64,000 nt of DNA from NCBI GenBank assembly GCA_016714745.1, contig JADKCG010000008.1, positions 62,001 through 126,000 of the forward strand. Reading direction: 5' to 3'. Shown piece by piece: positions 26,019 through 33,817 of this stretch (within the stretch, counting starts at the first letter, position 1; each line of letters begins with the position of its first letter). Source of the DNA: Elusimicrobiota bacterium. GTDB taxonomy: Bacteria > Elusimicrobiota > Elusimicrobia > FEN-1173. Both the position numbers and the translations under genes were made by a program. The notes beneath the pieces were generated by a model that did no database searches, was not told the origin of the DNA, and saw nothing but the letters and a program-made list of their open reading frames with translations.

Positions 26019-26690
26019 TTAAGAAGAAATGGCCGAATGGCCATGGCGGATGTCTTTGCCGAGGACCATGTAGACCACGTCTTCGGCGATGTTGGTGGCG
26101 TGGTCGCCGATTCGTTCCATGTTTTTGGAAAGGAGAATCAGCTCCACAAAGGCTTCCGAGCGGGGCGGGTCGGTGCGGATCAGAGAGATCAACTCGGTCA
26201 AGGCCTTGGCCTTCAGCCGGTCTTCCTCCTCATCTTCGACCAGAACCCGCTGGGCCAACGCAACGTCCCGTCGCGCGTACGCATCCAAACTTTCCCGCAA
26301 CATTTTTTGAGAAAGTTCCGCCATGCGGGTGACCATCGCAAGTTGGGGGACCGGGGGTTCTTTAAAGAGATGATAATAACCCGTTTGTCCGGCGTTGACG
26401 GCCATGTCGGCGATGCGTTCCAAATCTGAGTTCACTTTCATGGCGGCGGTCAAGAACCGCAAGTCAACCGCCATGGGCTGGTGGAGTGCCAACAGTTTCA
26501 CGACGGTATCGTCAATGTCCATGTGGAGCCGGTTGGCTTCCTCTTCCATGGCGAACACTTCCTCGGTCAGGGCGCTGTCCCGATCGACCAACGCTTTCAC
26601 GGTTTTTTGGATCATGGATTCACAAAGGGCGCCCATGCCCAAAATTTTCTTTTCCAGCGCTTTCAAGTCTTGGTCAAAGTGTCGGTCCAT
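26019..26690 (-). CDS. phoU: Phosphate signalling protein PhoU
   Basis: 223 residues forming two three-helix bundles, each with the metal-binding acidic motif: ERIADMAVNAGQ in the first and ERIGDHATNIAED in the second. PhoU links the Pst transporter to the PhoR kinase and keeps the Pho response off when phosphate is plentiful. Its ATG overlaps the pstB stop by one base, and ppk1 follows in the same direction. Confidence 0.95.
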   Translation of the reverse strand: MDRHFDQDLKALEKKILGMGALCESMIQKTVKALVDRDSALTEEVFAMEEEANRLHMDIDDTVVKLLALHQPMAVDLRFLTAAMKVNSDLERIADMAVNAGQTGYYHLFKEPPVPQLAMVTRMAELSQKMLRESLDAYARRDVALAQRVLVEDEEEDRLKAKALTELISLIRTDPPRSEAFVELILLSKNMERIGDHATNIAEDVVYMVLGKDIRHGHSAISS

Positions 26691-27493
26691 TATCCGAATC
26701 TCCCTGTGATGTAGTCTTCGGTCAGTTTATTCGACGGGTTGGTGAAAATTTTTTCAGTTCGGTCGAACTCGGCCAGTTCTCCAATGTACATAAACCCGGT
26801 AAAGTCCGAAACCCGCGCCGCCTGTTGCATGTTGTGGGTCACGATCAAAATGGTGACCCGGTTTTTAAGTTCGGCCACCAGTTCCTCCACTTTCCCGGTG
26901 GCGATGGGGTCGAGGGCGCTCGTTGGCTCATCGAACAAAATGATCTCCGGGTCGGTCACCAAGGCCCGGGCGATGCAGAGTCGTTGTTGCTGGCCTCCGG
27001 AAAGATCCCCGCCCAAGGAATGCAACCGGTCCTTCACCTCCTCCCACAGGGCCGCCCCCCGGAGCGCGTGCTCCACCCGTTCCGCGATCGCGGACTTTTT
27101 GAGGTCACCCCGCACCCGCAGGCCGTAGGCCACGTTCTCGAATAGGGTCTTCGGGAAGGGGTTCGCCTTTTGGAACACCATGCTGATCCTCATGCGAACC
27201 TCGATGGGGTCCACGTCTTTGCCCAAAATGTCCGTGTTCTCCGGAAAAAGGCGCAGGCTCCCCTCATACCGGTTTCCGGGGTAGAGGTCGTGCATCCGGT
27301 TGAAACAGCGGAGGAGGGTGGTTTTGCCGCATCCGGAGGGACCGATCAAGGCGGTCACTTTCTTTTCGGCCACCGCCAGGTTGATTTTTTTCAGGACCTG
27401 GTGGGTCCCGTAAAAGAAGCTGAGATCCTTGACGTCCGCCTTCACCGCGGCGCCGCTCAAAACCTGTGGGGGGGAGATCAATGTTTCTACCAT
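26690..27493 (-). CDS. pstB: Phosphate ABC transporter ATP-binding protein PstB
   Basis: The start at the ATG at 27493 (MVETLIS) gives 267 residues, the normal PstB length. Walker A is GPSGCGKTT, the signature LSGGQQQR, Walker B ILFDEPTSALDP and the switch His VTHN. The open frame continues upstream into pstA only because of a frameshift there, so the apparent 566-residue PstA-PstB fusion is not real. It energises high-affinity phosphate import with PstS, PstC and PstA. Confidence 0.95.
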   Translation of the reverse strand: MVETLISPPQVLSGAAVKADVKDLSFFYGTHQVLKKINLAVAEKKVTALIGPSGCGKTTLLRCFNRMHDLYPGNRYEGSLRLFPENTDILGKDVDPIEVRMRISMVFQKANPFPKTLFENVAYGLRVRGDLKKSAIAERVEHALRGAALWEEVKDRLHSLGGDLSGGQQQRLCIARALVTDPEIILFDEPTSALDPIATGKVEELVAELKNRVTILIVTHNMQQAARVSDFTGFMYIGELAEFDRTEKIFTNPSNKLTEDYITGRFG

Positions 27494-28390
27494 TTTATCC
27501 TCTTTCGGAACCGATATCGAATCCAGATGGCCGCGCCGTTCATGGCGATCGTCATGCCCATGAGCACCAAGCCTGCCGCCGCGGCGTTCAAGTGAAAAGC
27601 TTTTTGAGGGCGGGAGATCCAGTTGAAGGCTTGAATGGGCAGGACGGTACGGGGACTTGAGCCATTCAAACGAAAGGAAAGGGAATGTCCCCGTGAAAGG
27701 GGACCCGGGCAGGAACGCGATGAAGGTCAGGGCGCCGATGGTGATGAGGGGGGCGCTTTCCCCGATGGCGCGGGAGAGGCCGATGATCACGCCGGTCAGG
27801 ATGCCCCCGGCGGAGTAGGGCAAGATGTGGTGGCGCACCAATTGCCACTTGGTGGCTCCGACGGCGAAGGCCGCCTCGCGGATGGAACTCGGGATGGTGC
27901 GGATCGATTCGCGTGTCGCCATGATGACGATCGGCAGGATCAGGAGGGCCAGGGTCAGCCCCGCGGTCAAAACACTCATGCCGAAGTGGAATTTGTAGAC
28001 GAAAAGACCCAACGCCATTAAACCGTAGACGATGGAAGGGACCCCCGCCAAATTGGCGATGTTGATTTCGATCAGGGTGGTCATCCAATTTTTGGGGGCA
28101 TATTCTTCCAGATAAATGCCCGCCGCGACTCCCATGGGGACGGCCGCCAGGGCGGTCACGAACATGACCACGCCGGTCCCTACCCACGCCGAAAGGATGC
28201 CGGCTTTTTCCGGGAAGCGGGACGGAAAAGAAGAGAAGAACGTCCAGTTCAAGCGGACGGTCCCGTCCCACGCCAGGTCGATCATGAGCGCCAGGAGCGT
28301 CACGATGCCCACCAGCGTGGCCACGAGGCCCAGGAAGGAGAAGATTTTGTCGGCCCGTTTACGTCGCGCGATGTCTTCTCGCGGTGTCAT
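27487..28390 (-). CDS. pstA: Phosphate ABC transporter permease PstA, frame broken near 27645-27652
   Basis: The permease core has six membrane segments and the EAA-type loop (SIRTIPSSIREAAFAVGATK). Past the GTFPFLSFEWLKS segment the main frame turns into nonsense. A second frame continues the family pattern (TVLPIQAFNWISRPQ, then the last membrane segment and RFRKRIKW) and stops at 27487, overlapping pstB by 7 bases. One extra base in the CCCC near 27647-27652 (or two missing bases) explains it. Its start overlaps the pstC stop (TAATG). Confidence 0.85.
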
Positions 28391-29382
28391 TAATATTTCT
28401 CCCGGAAACGTTGTCGCAAGATGTGCCCACCGATGTTGAAGACGAGGGTCATCAGCATCAGGGTCAACCCGGCGGCGAAGATGGTTTGGTAGCCCAAGCT
28501 CCCGTGGGGGAGGTCCCCCAGGGACACTTGGACGATGTAGGCCGTGATGGTGGCCGCGGGCTGAAGCGGGTTCAAGGTCAAATTGGGTTGCATGCCGGCC
28601 GCGATCGCCACCACCATGGTTTCCCCGATGGCACGGGAGAAGCCTAACACGTAAGCCGACGCCACGCCGCTCAACGCGGCGGGGAACACCACCCTCAGAG
28701 AAGTCTGAAACCGCGTGGCTCCCATGGCGTAGCTGGCTTCGCGGAGGTTCATGGGCACGGCCCGCATGGCGTCCTCCGACAACGAACTCACGTAGGGGAT
28801 GATCATGACCCCGATGACCAGCCCCGCCGATAACATATTGAACCCGGACAAGGAGGGAATGAAGGTTCGAAGGATCGGAGTCACGAACAGGAGCGCGAAG
28901 TAACCGTACACCACGGTCGGCACCGCGGTGAGGAGTTCCAAGAAGGGTTTCACCGTTTCCCTCACGCGGGGGGGGGCGTATTCCGAAAGATAGATCGCGG
29001 TGATGGTGCCGACCGGAAGCGCCAGCAAGAGAGCCACGGCGGCCACCGTGGCCGTCCCGGCCACCAGGGGAAGGATGCCGTAATGGGCGTCGTCAAAAAG
29101 CGGCGTCCACTGAGTGTCCGTCAAAAAATCGAGGAGAGGAATTTGCCTGAAAAACGACAGGGACTCGAACCCCAAAACCCCAACGATGCCCAAGGTGATG
29201 GCGATGGAGGAGGCCGCCGCGAAAAAGAGGGCCCACTGGATCCCCCGCTCGCGCCAACGTTGAAGGGCCCCCGGCCCCCGGAGCCGGGGGAGCGGTGGAA
29301 GCAGAGGCAATGGGTCCCCGGGCTGAAGGGCGGTGTTCGCGCGGGCCCCGGGCGCGCGCGACTTCTCTAGTAAGGAAAACAC
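28390..29382 (-). CDS. pstC: Phosphate ABC transporter permease PstC
   Basis: 330 residues. After a Pro-rich cytoplasmic leader of about 45 residues come six membrane segments and the permease loop MRAVPMNLREASYAMGATRF. SEYAPPRVRETVKPFLELLTAVPTV is diagnostic for PstC. It pairs with PstA as the membrane channel. A strong hairpin separates it from pstS, which probably lets pstS be made in excess. Confidence 0.95.
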   Translation of the reverse strand: MFSLLEKSRAPGARANTALQPGDPLPLLPPLPRLRGPGALQRWRERGIQWALFFAAASSIAITLGIVGVLGFESLSFFRQIPLLDFLTDTQWTPLFDDAHYGILPLVAGTATVAAVALLLALPVGTITAIYLSEYAPPRVRETVKPFLELLTAVPTVVYGYFALLFVTPILRTFIPSLSGFNMLSAGLVIGVMIIPYVSSLSEDAMRAVPMNLREASYAMGATRFQTSLRVVFPAALSGVASAYVLGFSRAIGETMVVAIAAGMQPNLTLNPLQPAATITAYIVQVSLGDLPHGSLGYQTIFAAGLTLMLMTLVFNIGGHILRQRFREKY

Positions 29383-29456
29383 GTTTTTTCTCTCATGTGA
29401 GGAATTTATTTTACAACCTTTGCAGAGCCTCCGGTGAAGGCCAGGGGATCAACAAA

Positions 29457-29495
29457 GGCCCCCGCCGCCCGCGGGGTGACCGGGGCGGCGAGGCC
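29457..29495 (-). terminator. Hairpin between pstS and pstC (attenuating terminator)
   Basis: The inverted repeat of 29457-29470 and 29483-29495 (GGCCCCCGCCGCCC against GGGCGGCGAGGCC) is followed on the minus strand by TTTGTTG. It lies five bases past the pstS stop. Partial termination here would explain high PstS relative to the permease. Confidence 0.65.
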
Positions 29496-29500
29496 TCCGT

Positions 29501-30487
29501 TTAAAGTTTGGGACGTCGGTTCAACAGCTCGTTAATTGAAACGCCCACCTCGGCTTTGCCGCCGAACGCGGTGCCGGCTTGGCCCTTTTGGAACCGTTCC
29601 AGCACTTGGGTGTATTCCGCGTCGGGAAGCGGCACGTATTTCACTTCGCTCACCAGTTTCGGCGCGTGCGTGATGTAGAATTCGACGAACCGTTTGACCT
29701 CGGGTTTCCGCATTGATTTTTTTGCGACGTAGATGAAGATCGGTCGCGAAAGAGGGGCGTACGTCCCCCCCTTCACCGTCTCCATGGAAGGGAGCACTCC
29801 GCCCTTCCCGCCGTCAACGGCGACGGCCTGGAGGGTGTCTTTGTTTTCCATGTAGTAGGCCAACCCGAAATAACCCAGGCCGCCCTCGTCGTTCGCGACG
29901 CCCTGCACCAGGACGTTGTCGTCTTCGGAAGCGGTGAAGTCGCCCCGGCTGGACTTGGATTTCCCAACGACGGCTTCCGTGAAGTAGTCGAAGGTTCCGG
30001 AATCCGCGCCCGGACCGTAGAGCTTAATGGCCTTGTCGGGCCACTTCGAGTTCACTTGGTTCCACCTCACGATCTTGCCCTGGGCCGCAGGTTCCCAGAT
30101 CGTCTTTAGTTCGGCCACGGTCATGGTTTTGGCCCAGGTGTTTTTGGGGTTGATCACCACGGTCAAGGCGTCGAAGGCCACCGGAAGTTCAACATATTGG
30201 ATGCCCATCTCCAGGCAGGCGTCCATCTCTTTTCTAAGGATCGGGCGGGACGCGCCGGAAATGTCGGTTTCCCCGCGGCAGAACTTCTTGAACCCCCCGC
30301 CGGTGCCCGAAATGCCAACGGTGACCTGAGTCGCTTCCGTTTTCATGAATTCCTCGGCCACGGCTTCCGTGATGGGAAACACGGTGCTGGATCCGTCAAT
30401 CTTAACGATCTTTTTTTCAGCGGCCACCGGCAGGACGCCCCATACCAGGGCGAGAACCGTCAGACCGCGTAGGGTTGATTTCATCAT
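29501..30487 (-). CDS. pstS: Periplasmic phosphate-binding protein PstS
   Basis: The ATG at 30487 has GGAG seven bases upstream. 328 residues with a signal peptide (to about residue 23, PVAA-EK). The phosphate-site segments are KIDGSSTVFPIT, ISGTGGGFKKF and SGASRPI, and later GADSGTFDYFTE. It captures phosphate and delivers it to PstCA. A Pho-box-like direct repeat sits 37 bases upstream of its start. Confidence 0.95.
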   Translation of the reverse strand: MMKSTLRGLTVLALVWGVLPVAAEKKIVKIDGSSTVFPITEAVAEEFMKTEATQVTVGISGTGGGFKKFCRGETDISGASRPILRKEMDACLEMGIQYVELPVAFDALTVVINPKNTWAKTMTVAELKTIWEPAAQGKIVRWNQVNSKWPDKAIKLYGPGADSGTFDYFTEAVVGKSKSSRGDFTASEDDNVLVQGVANDEGGLGYFGLAYYMENKDTLQAVAVDGGKGGVLPSMETVKGGTYAPLSRPIFIYVAKKSMRKPEVKRFVEFYITHAPKLVSEVKYVPLPDAEYTQVLERFQKGQAGTAFGGKAEVGVSINELLNRRPKL

Positions 30488-30523
30488 GTTATTCTCCAAT
30501 GTTGGTTGCAGTCTACAACGCCG

Positions 30524-30541
30524 TTGTGACGAACGTGCGAC
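30524..30541 (-). promoter_or_regulatory. Pho-box-like direct repeat upstream of pstS
   Basis: On the minus strand GTCGCAC-GTTC-GTCACAA is two 7-base units with an 11-base period. It matches the site at 32075-32092 (GTCACAC-GTTA-GTCACAC) in sequence and orientation. A possible -10 (TAGACT) lies 12 bases downstream. Likely target of the PhoB-like regulator encoded at 33127. Confidence 0.6.
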
Positions 30542-30573
30542 GGAACCAATTGTTTTTGTGTCACGTAGATCTC

Positions 30574-30657
30574 AAGGGAAGCGTCCGAATGGGAAAGGAG
30601 GGAAACCATCCGGACGCTTCCCTTAAACCGATTTCAAACCCCGTCCCTCTCGGGGTT
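30574..30657 (-). terminator. Two consecutive hairpins after the porin gene
   Basis: The first stem, nearest the porin stop, is AACCCCG (30637-30643) with CGGGGTT (30651-30657). The second is a 14-bp perfect inverted repeat, 30574-30587 with 30611-30624. Neither has a long U-tract, but their place between two minus-strand genes fits termination of the porin message. Confidence 0.55.
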
Positions 30658-30666
30658 GGGTTTTGG

Positions 30667-31806
30667 TCAGAACTTAACTTGCCAGTCGAACTGCATGGTG
30701 TTGATGTCCTTCTTCGCCCCTTCAATGATGGAGGTCTGGAAGAACTTCGCTTTCAACTGTTGATTTTTCCAGGGGGCGAAGGCGACCCAATAAATGTCGC
30801 CTTTTCGGTTGGTGGCGGGGAAGTCCGAATCGTTGGCGTCGGCCACGGTGGAATCCTGTTCCAGGCGTTTGTTGAAATAAGCCACTTCCCATGATCGGGG
30901 GGCGCTGGCGTTGCCCAGCATGAGACCCACCTGGTGGCCTGTGTCGCGATTCCGGTCGCCCGATGTGTAAAGGTCGTCCCGGGCGGCCAGGTTTTTGATG
31001 TAGCTCCCCTGAATGGACAAGGGCATGTTGAACAACGTGGTGTAGAGTTCCGCCGTAATATCGGCGACGCGGAAATCATTGCTCAGATTCCCGTTGGTTT
31101 TACTGTTGGTGTTGGGGTTGTGGGGACCATTGAACGTTTTGTTTCGCTCGTTGACCCACTCGTGGAGGGCCCCGGCCAAGGTCAAGCGGGAATCCATGGG
31201 TGCTGGGAGGATGACGCCGATCTGGTTGCTGAACACGTATTGAGCGGCAGTCGCGGAAGAGCTGGCGACGGGGGTGGTGGCGGTCCGTTCGTTGACGACC
31301 ATCTGCAGGGCGTTCACGAAAACGCGTCCTTTGCCGAAGAATGACAACTTGACGCTTTCCGCCAATCCTTCGGGGTTCAGATCGGTGTCCCAAACGGCGT
31401 CCGATACATACGGCTGCCACAGGGGGTTCTTCATTTTTCCCCCGTACAACTTAAGGAGTTCAATGGGCTTGAATTCAAGGTACGCCTGATCGATCCACAG
31501 TTGTTTTTGGCTGCTCATGTTGCTGAGCGTTTGGTTGGTCGATGTCTGTTCCCCGGTGCCGCTGGCGAACAGGGTTTTCACAGCCAACTGGCTCGTCACC
31601 TCGTAATCCATGCCGAACCGCAACCGGAAACGCTGTCGGTCTCGGTTGGTTTTGTCGGTTTCCTCTGTTGTTTGATGACGCAAGCGCAGGTCGCCTTTGA
31701 AAGCGAGTTTGTCGCTTGAGATGGTGATTTCGCCAGCGACGGCGGACCCGGCCATAAAGAAGGCCAGCCCGGCCACGAGGGCGGCTGATGTTCTCTTGAT
31801 TTGCAT
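30667..31806 (-). CDS. Putative outer-membrane porin (Porin_5-like), probably phosphate-regulated
   Basis: The start at 31806 has AGGAGG; a longer frame to 31890 is not supported. 379 residues. A clear signal peptide (cleavage at AVA-GE) precedes alternating beta-strands with charged turns (DLRLRHQ, RFRLRFGMDYEV) and a terminal Phe (QVKF), as in trimeric or putative porins of the Porin_5 type. Its position beside pstS, with a Pho-box-like site at 32075-32092 upstream, suggests an OprP/PhoE-like role in taking up phosphate across the outer membrane. That role is inference. The leader of about 250 bases is long and shows no ORF with a ribosome site. Confidence 0.82.
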   Translation of the reverse strand: MQIKRTSAALVAGLAFFMAGSAVAGEITISSDKLAFKGDLRLRHQTTEETDKTNRDRQRFRLRFGMDYEVTSQLAVKTLFASGTGEQTSTNQTLSNMSSQKQLWIDQAYLEFKPIELLKLYGGKMKNPLWQPYVSDAVWDTDLNPEGLAESVKLSFFGKGRVFVNALQMVVNERTATTPVASSSATAAQYVFSNQIGVILPAPMDSRLTLAGALHEWVNERNKTFNGPHNPNTNSKTNGNLSNDFRVADITAELYTTLFNMPLSIQGSYIKNLAARDDLYTSGDRNRDTGHQVGLMLGNASAPRSWEVAYFNKRLEQDSTVADANDSDFPATNRKGDIYWVAFAPWKNQQLKAKFFQTSIIEGAKKDINTMQFDWQVKF

Positions 31807-32074
31807 CTCAATTCCTCCTTGCTTCTGTTTGTGTCCCGAAAAATCCGGGAAGGTTGGCCGACCCGGGCCCCCCGCCCACCTTCCCGGCACGCGAGAAGGC
31901 GCGGCGAGGGTGTCGAAAGGGTTCGGATCGGCGTTTCGAGTGGCGTTTCGGCCGGCTCAAATCGGAATGTTAAAAAGACCTGTGTGGGCACGGACGGTTG
32001 TGGCGAGTGTCCCTCTCTCAGAGCCTAATCTACCGAAATCCGCGCTCCCATGGAATTGTGGAAAAGTAAAGTCT

Positions 32075-32092
32075 GTGTGACTAACGTGTGAC
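32075..32092 (-). promoter_or_regulatory. Pho-box-like direct repeat upstream of the porin
   Basis: A perfect 7-base direct repeat (GTCACAC on the minus strand) at an 11-base period: 32086-32092 then 32075-32081. A weak -10 (TTTACT) follows. The period and half-site resemble PhoB boxes, and the same motif precedes pstS. Confidence 0.62.
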
Positions 32093-32108
32093 GAATCGAA
32101 AAAGGGTG

Positions 32109-32330
32109 TCAGGCCGATTCCATCACCCGCCAACGGGTGCTGGGGGGACTCATTAATAGAGGAGACCGAAACAGTCCCTCCGGAAGTCTCTGGGTGCGGT
32201 TCCAGTGGCGAATCACGGCTTCTTGAAACCGCCGTGAAGCAATGTGGGACACAAGGCGCCCCACTTGTTCATTGCGGGGGGACAGCCGACGCGCGGTTTG
32301 TTCTTCGTTCAATGTGGCGTGTGTCAGCAT
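32109..32330 (-). CDS. Small hypothetical protein (73 aa)
   Basis: The ATG at 32330 follows GGAG by four bases; the longer frame to 32396 has no such site. The product is basic with a central helical stretch (EQVGRLVSHIASRRFQEAVIRHW). I recognise no family. It is the second gene of a two-gene unit with the 57-residue ORF at 32338, and ends 17 bases before the porin Pho-box-like site. It may be part of the Pho region by position only. Confidence 0.5.
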   Translation of the reverse strand: MLTHATLNEEQTARRLSPRNEQVGRLVSHIASRRFQEAVIRHWNRTQRLPEGLFRSPLLMSPPSTRWRVMESA

Positions 32331-32337
32331 AAATCTC

Positions 32338-32511
32338 CTATGCGGCGAACGGCAGGCGCCGAAGGTCGGTGACAATTTCTTTGATTCGTCCAGCAACAGC
32401 CTGGTCGTCCATGTCGTTTGTTTCGAGATCCTTCAAGGCCTCTTTGAGTTGTTCCTCGGCGTTCCGGAGGGCCGCTCGCAGAACATCGGCGTTCATCTTT
32501 CGTGGGGTCAT
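32338..32511 (-). CDS. Small helical hypothetical protein (57 aa)
   Basis: Starts MTPRKMNADVLRAALRNAEE, preceded by GGGAG six bases from the ATG. The body is one long amphipathic helix with heptad spacing (ALRNAEEQLKEALKDLE), followed by an acidic turn and a second helix. A TATACT (minus strand, 32542-32547) could be its -10. Its stop overlaps the ribosome site of the next small ORF, so the two look like an operon. No family recognised. Confidence 0.55.
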   Translation of the reverse strand: MTPRKMNADVLRAALRNAEEQLKEALKDLETNDMDDQAVAGRIKEIVTDLRRLPFAA

Positions 32512-32620
32512 ATTTTTCTCCCATGTCTTTTATTTGGTCCAAGTATAACCGGAGAGGGCCAGAAAGACCATTGTGTACGGGTAAAATCAATGTGACGTGT
32601 GCGTGTAGGGGGGACGTAGA

Positions 32621-32766
32621 TAGGGGACGTTGCTTATTTAGTGTTATTGTGGAAGGGGGGCTGTATTCCACGTCGATCGCGGTTGGATAGGCGGGCACAC
32701 TCCATCACAGTATAGGGAGGGGAATCGTCCGAAATATTTTTTCCCCGCATGAAGCGGCTCGTGTAA
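32621..32766. mobile_element. Truncated MITE-like element, copy A (RAYT-derived)
   Basis: Begins with the 27-bp terminal sequence TAGGGGACGTTGCTTATTTA and onward. It runs about 140 bp, nearly identical to the first part of copy C at 42716, then stops abruptly where copy B begins. The right terminus is missing. The region 32512-32620 before it holds only the small-gene promoter. Confidence 0.75.
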
Positions 32767-33080
32767 TAGGGGACGTTGCTTATTTAGTGTTATTAAGGAA
32801 GACAGTCTGTATGCCACGTCAAACGCGGTTGGTTAGGCGGGCACACTCCATCACAGTATGGGGAGGGAAATCGTCCGAACAAATTTTTCGCTGTATGATG
32901 TGGCCCGCAAGAATATTCTTGAGTGGCCTGATGTTCCCTGTGACAACAAATAAAGATCAATGTCGGGGTCAGGCCAGTTCTCGTTTTCCAGGTTCCTCGT
33001 CGAGGAACCTCGCGCGCCCCAAATAAAAAAGGATTTCCCAAACAAAATCGACGATAACACTAAATAAGCAACGTCCCCTA
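32767..33080. mobile_element. MITE-like element, copy B, with 27-bp perfect terminal inverted repeats
   Basis: The termini 32767-32793 and 33054-33080 are perfect inverted copies of TAGGGGACGTTGCTTATTTA and the following bases. The interior keeps a decayed start of an IS200/RAYT-like transposase: MPRQTRL, then, after a frameshift, AGTLHHSMGREIVRT and ARKNILEW. These correspond to the usual RAYT N-terminal pattern (LHH...RG.....IF....R..FLE). The catalytic HUH region is absent, so it is non-autonomous. An intact helper was not seen in the window. Confidence 0.82.
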
Positions 33081-33085
33081 AGGTC

Positions 33086-33106
33086 GTCCCCTAGGCTCAA
33101 GGGGAC
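33086..33106 (-). terminator. Hairpin downstream of the phoB-like gene
   Basis: GTCCCCT (33086-33092) and AGGGGAC (33100-33106) form a 7-bp stem 21 bases past the stop of the response regulator, next to the right end of MITE copy B. There is no U-tract; moderate support only. Confidence 0.4.
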
Positions 33107-33126
33107 GGGCCTTGGGTCGAGGGGCG

Positions 33127-33816
33127 TTATTCTTCTTCGAAACGGTAGCCCACTCCTTTGACTGATTGGAGGAGATGGCTCTCTTTCCCGAGTTTTCCAC
33201 GCAGTCGAGTGACGGTGGTGTCGATGGCTCGGCTGGTCCCGAAAAATTGGGCGCCCCAGACGGCTTCGTCTAGAAAGGCCCGCGTCAGAACCCGGCCCCG
33301 GTGGGTGAGAAAGACCAAAAGGAGATCAAACTCTTTCAGGCGGAGTTCCACCGGAGTTCCGTCGATGGTGACTTTTCTCCGCGAGGTGTCCAGGGCAAGA
33401 TCGCCCGCTTTTAGAATCTCGCCGTTTTCTTTCACGACTGTTTGTTTTCGGAGCGCCGCGCGGATCCGGGCCACGAGTTCCCGGGGGCGCAGGGCGCGTT
33501 TCGAGATGAAGTCCTCGGCTCCCATCTCCAACCCCAACACAACGTCCGTTTCCCGTCCACGGGCCGTCAGCATGATAACGGGGATGTCCCGGGTTTTTGG
33601 GTCAGCTTTTAAGGATTTGCACACTTCCAGCCCGTCTTTCCCCGGCAGGTTCCAATCCAAAAGCACCAGGTCCGGGTGGGATTCCGCCGCCATTTTAAGA
33701 CCCTGAGACCCGTCTTCCGCGCAGACGACCACAAAGTTTTCTTTTTTTAAAATATCGTCCACCAGCCGGATAAAGTCCGGTTCGTCGTCCACCAACAAAA
33801 TTCGAGGTTGGTCCAT
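33127..33816 (-). CDS. phoB: PhoB/OmpR-family response regulator
   Basis: 229 residues: a receiver (acidic DDE near residue 10, phospho-Asp in LVLLDWNLPGKDG, Thr in IMLTARG, Lys in FISKRALRP) and a winged-helix C-terminal domain (LRLKEFDLLLVFLTHRGRVLTR, then RAIDTTVTRLRGKLG and GVGYRFEEE). The residues after the receiver Lys are RAL instead of the usual PF. It is paired with the kinase gene one base upstream. The name rests on the surrounding pst/pho genes and the Pho-box-like sites rather than on a decisive sequence feature. Confidence 0.85.
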   Translation of the reverse strand: MDQPRILLVDDEPDFIRLVDDILKKENFVVVCAEDGSQGLKMAAESHPDLVLLDWNLPGKDGLEVCKSLKADPKTRDIPVIMLTARGRETDVVLGLEMGAEDFISKRALRPRELVARIRAALRKQTVVKENGEILKAGDLALDTSRRKVTIDGTPVELRLKEFDLLLVFLTHRGRVLTRAFLDEAVWGAQFFGTSRAIDTTVTRLRGKLGKESHLLQSVKGVGYRFEEE

Positions 33817-33817
33817 C

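Noticed and set aside
26690..28390. A 566-residue PstA-PstB fusion protein
   Set aside because: The junction region has no family character and the proper PstA end is found in another frame; a one-base indel explains the open frame.
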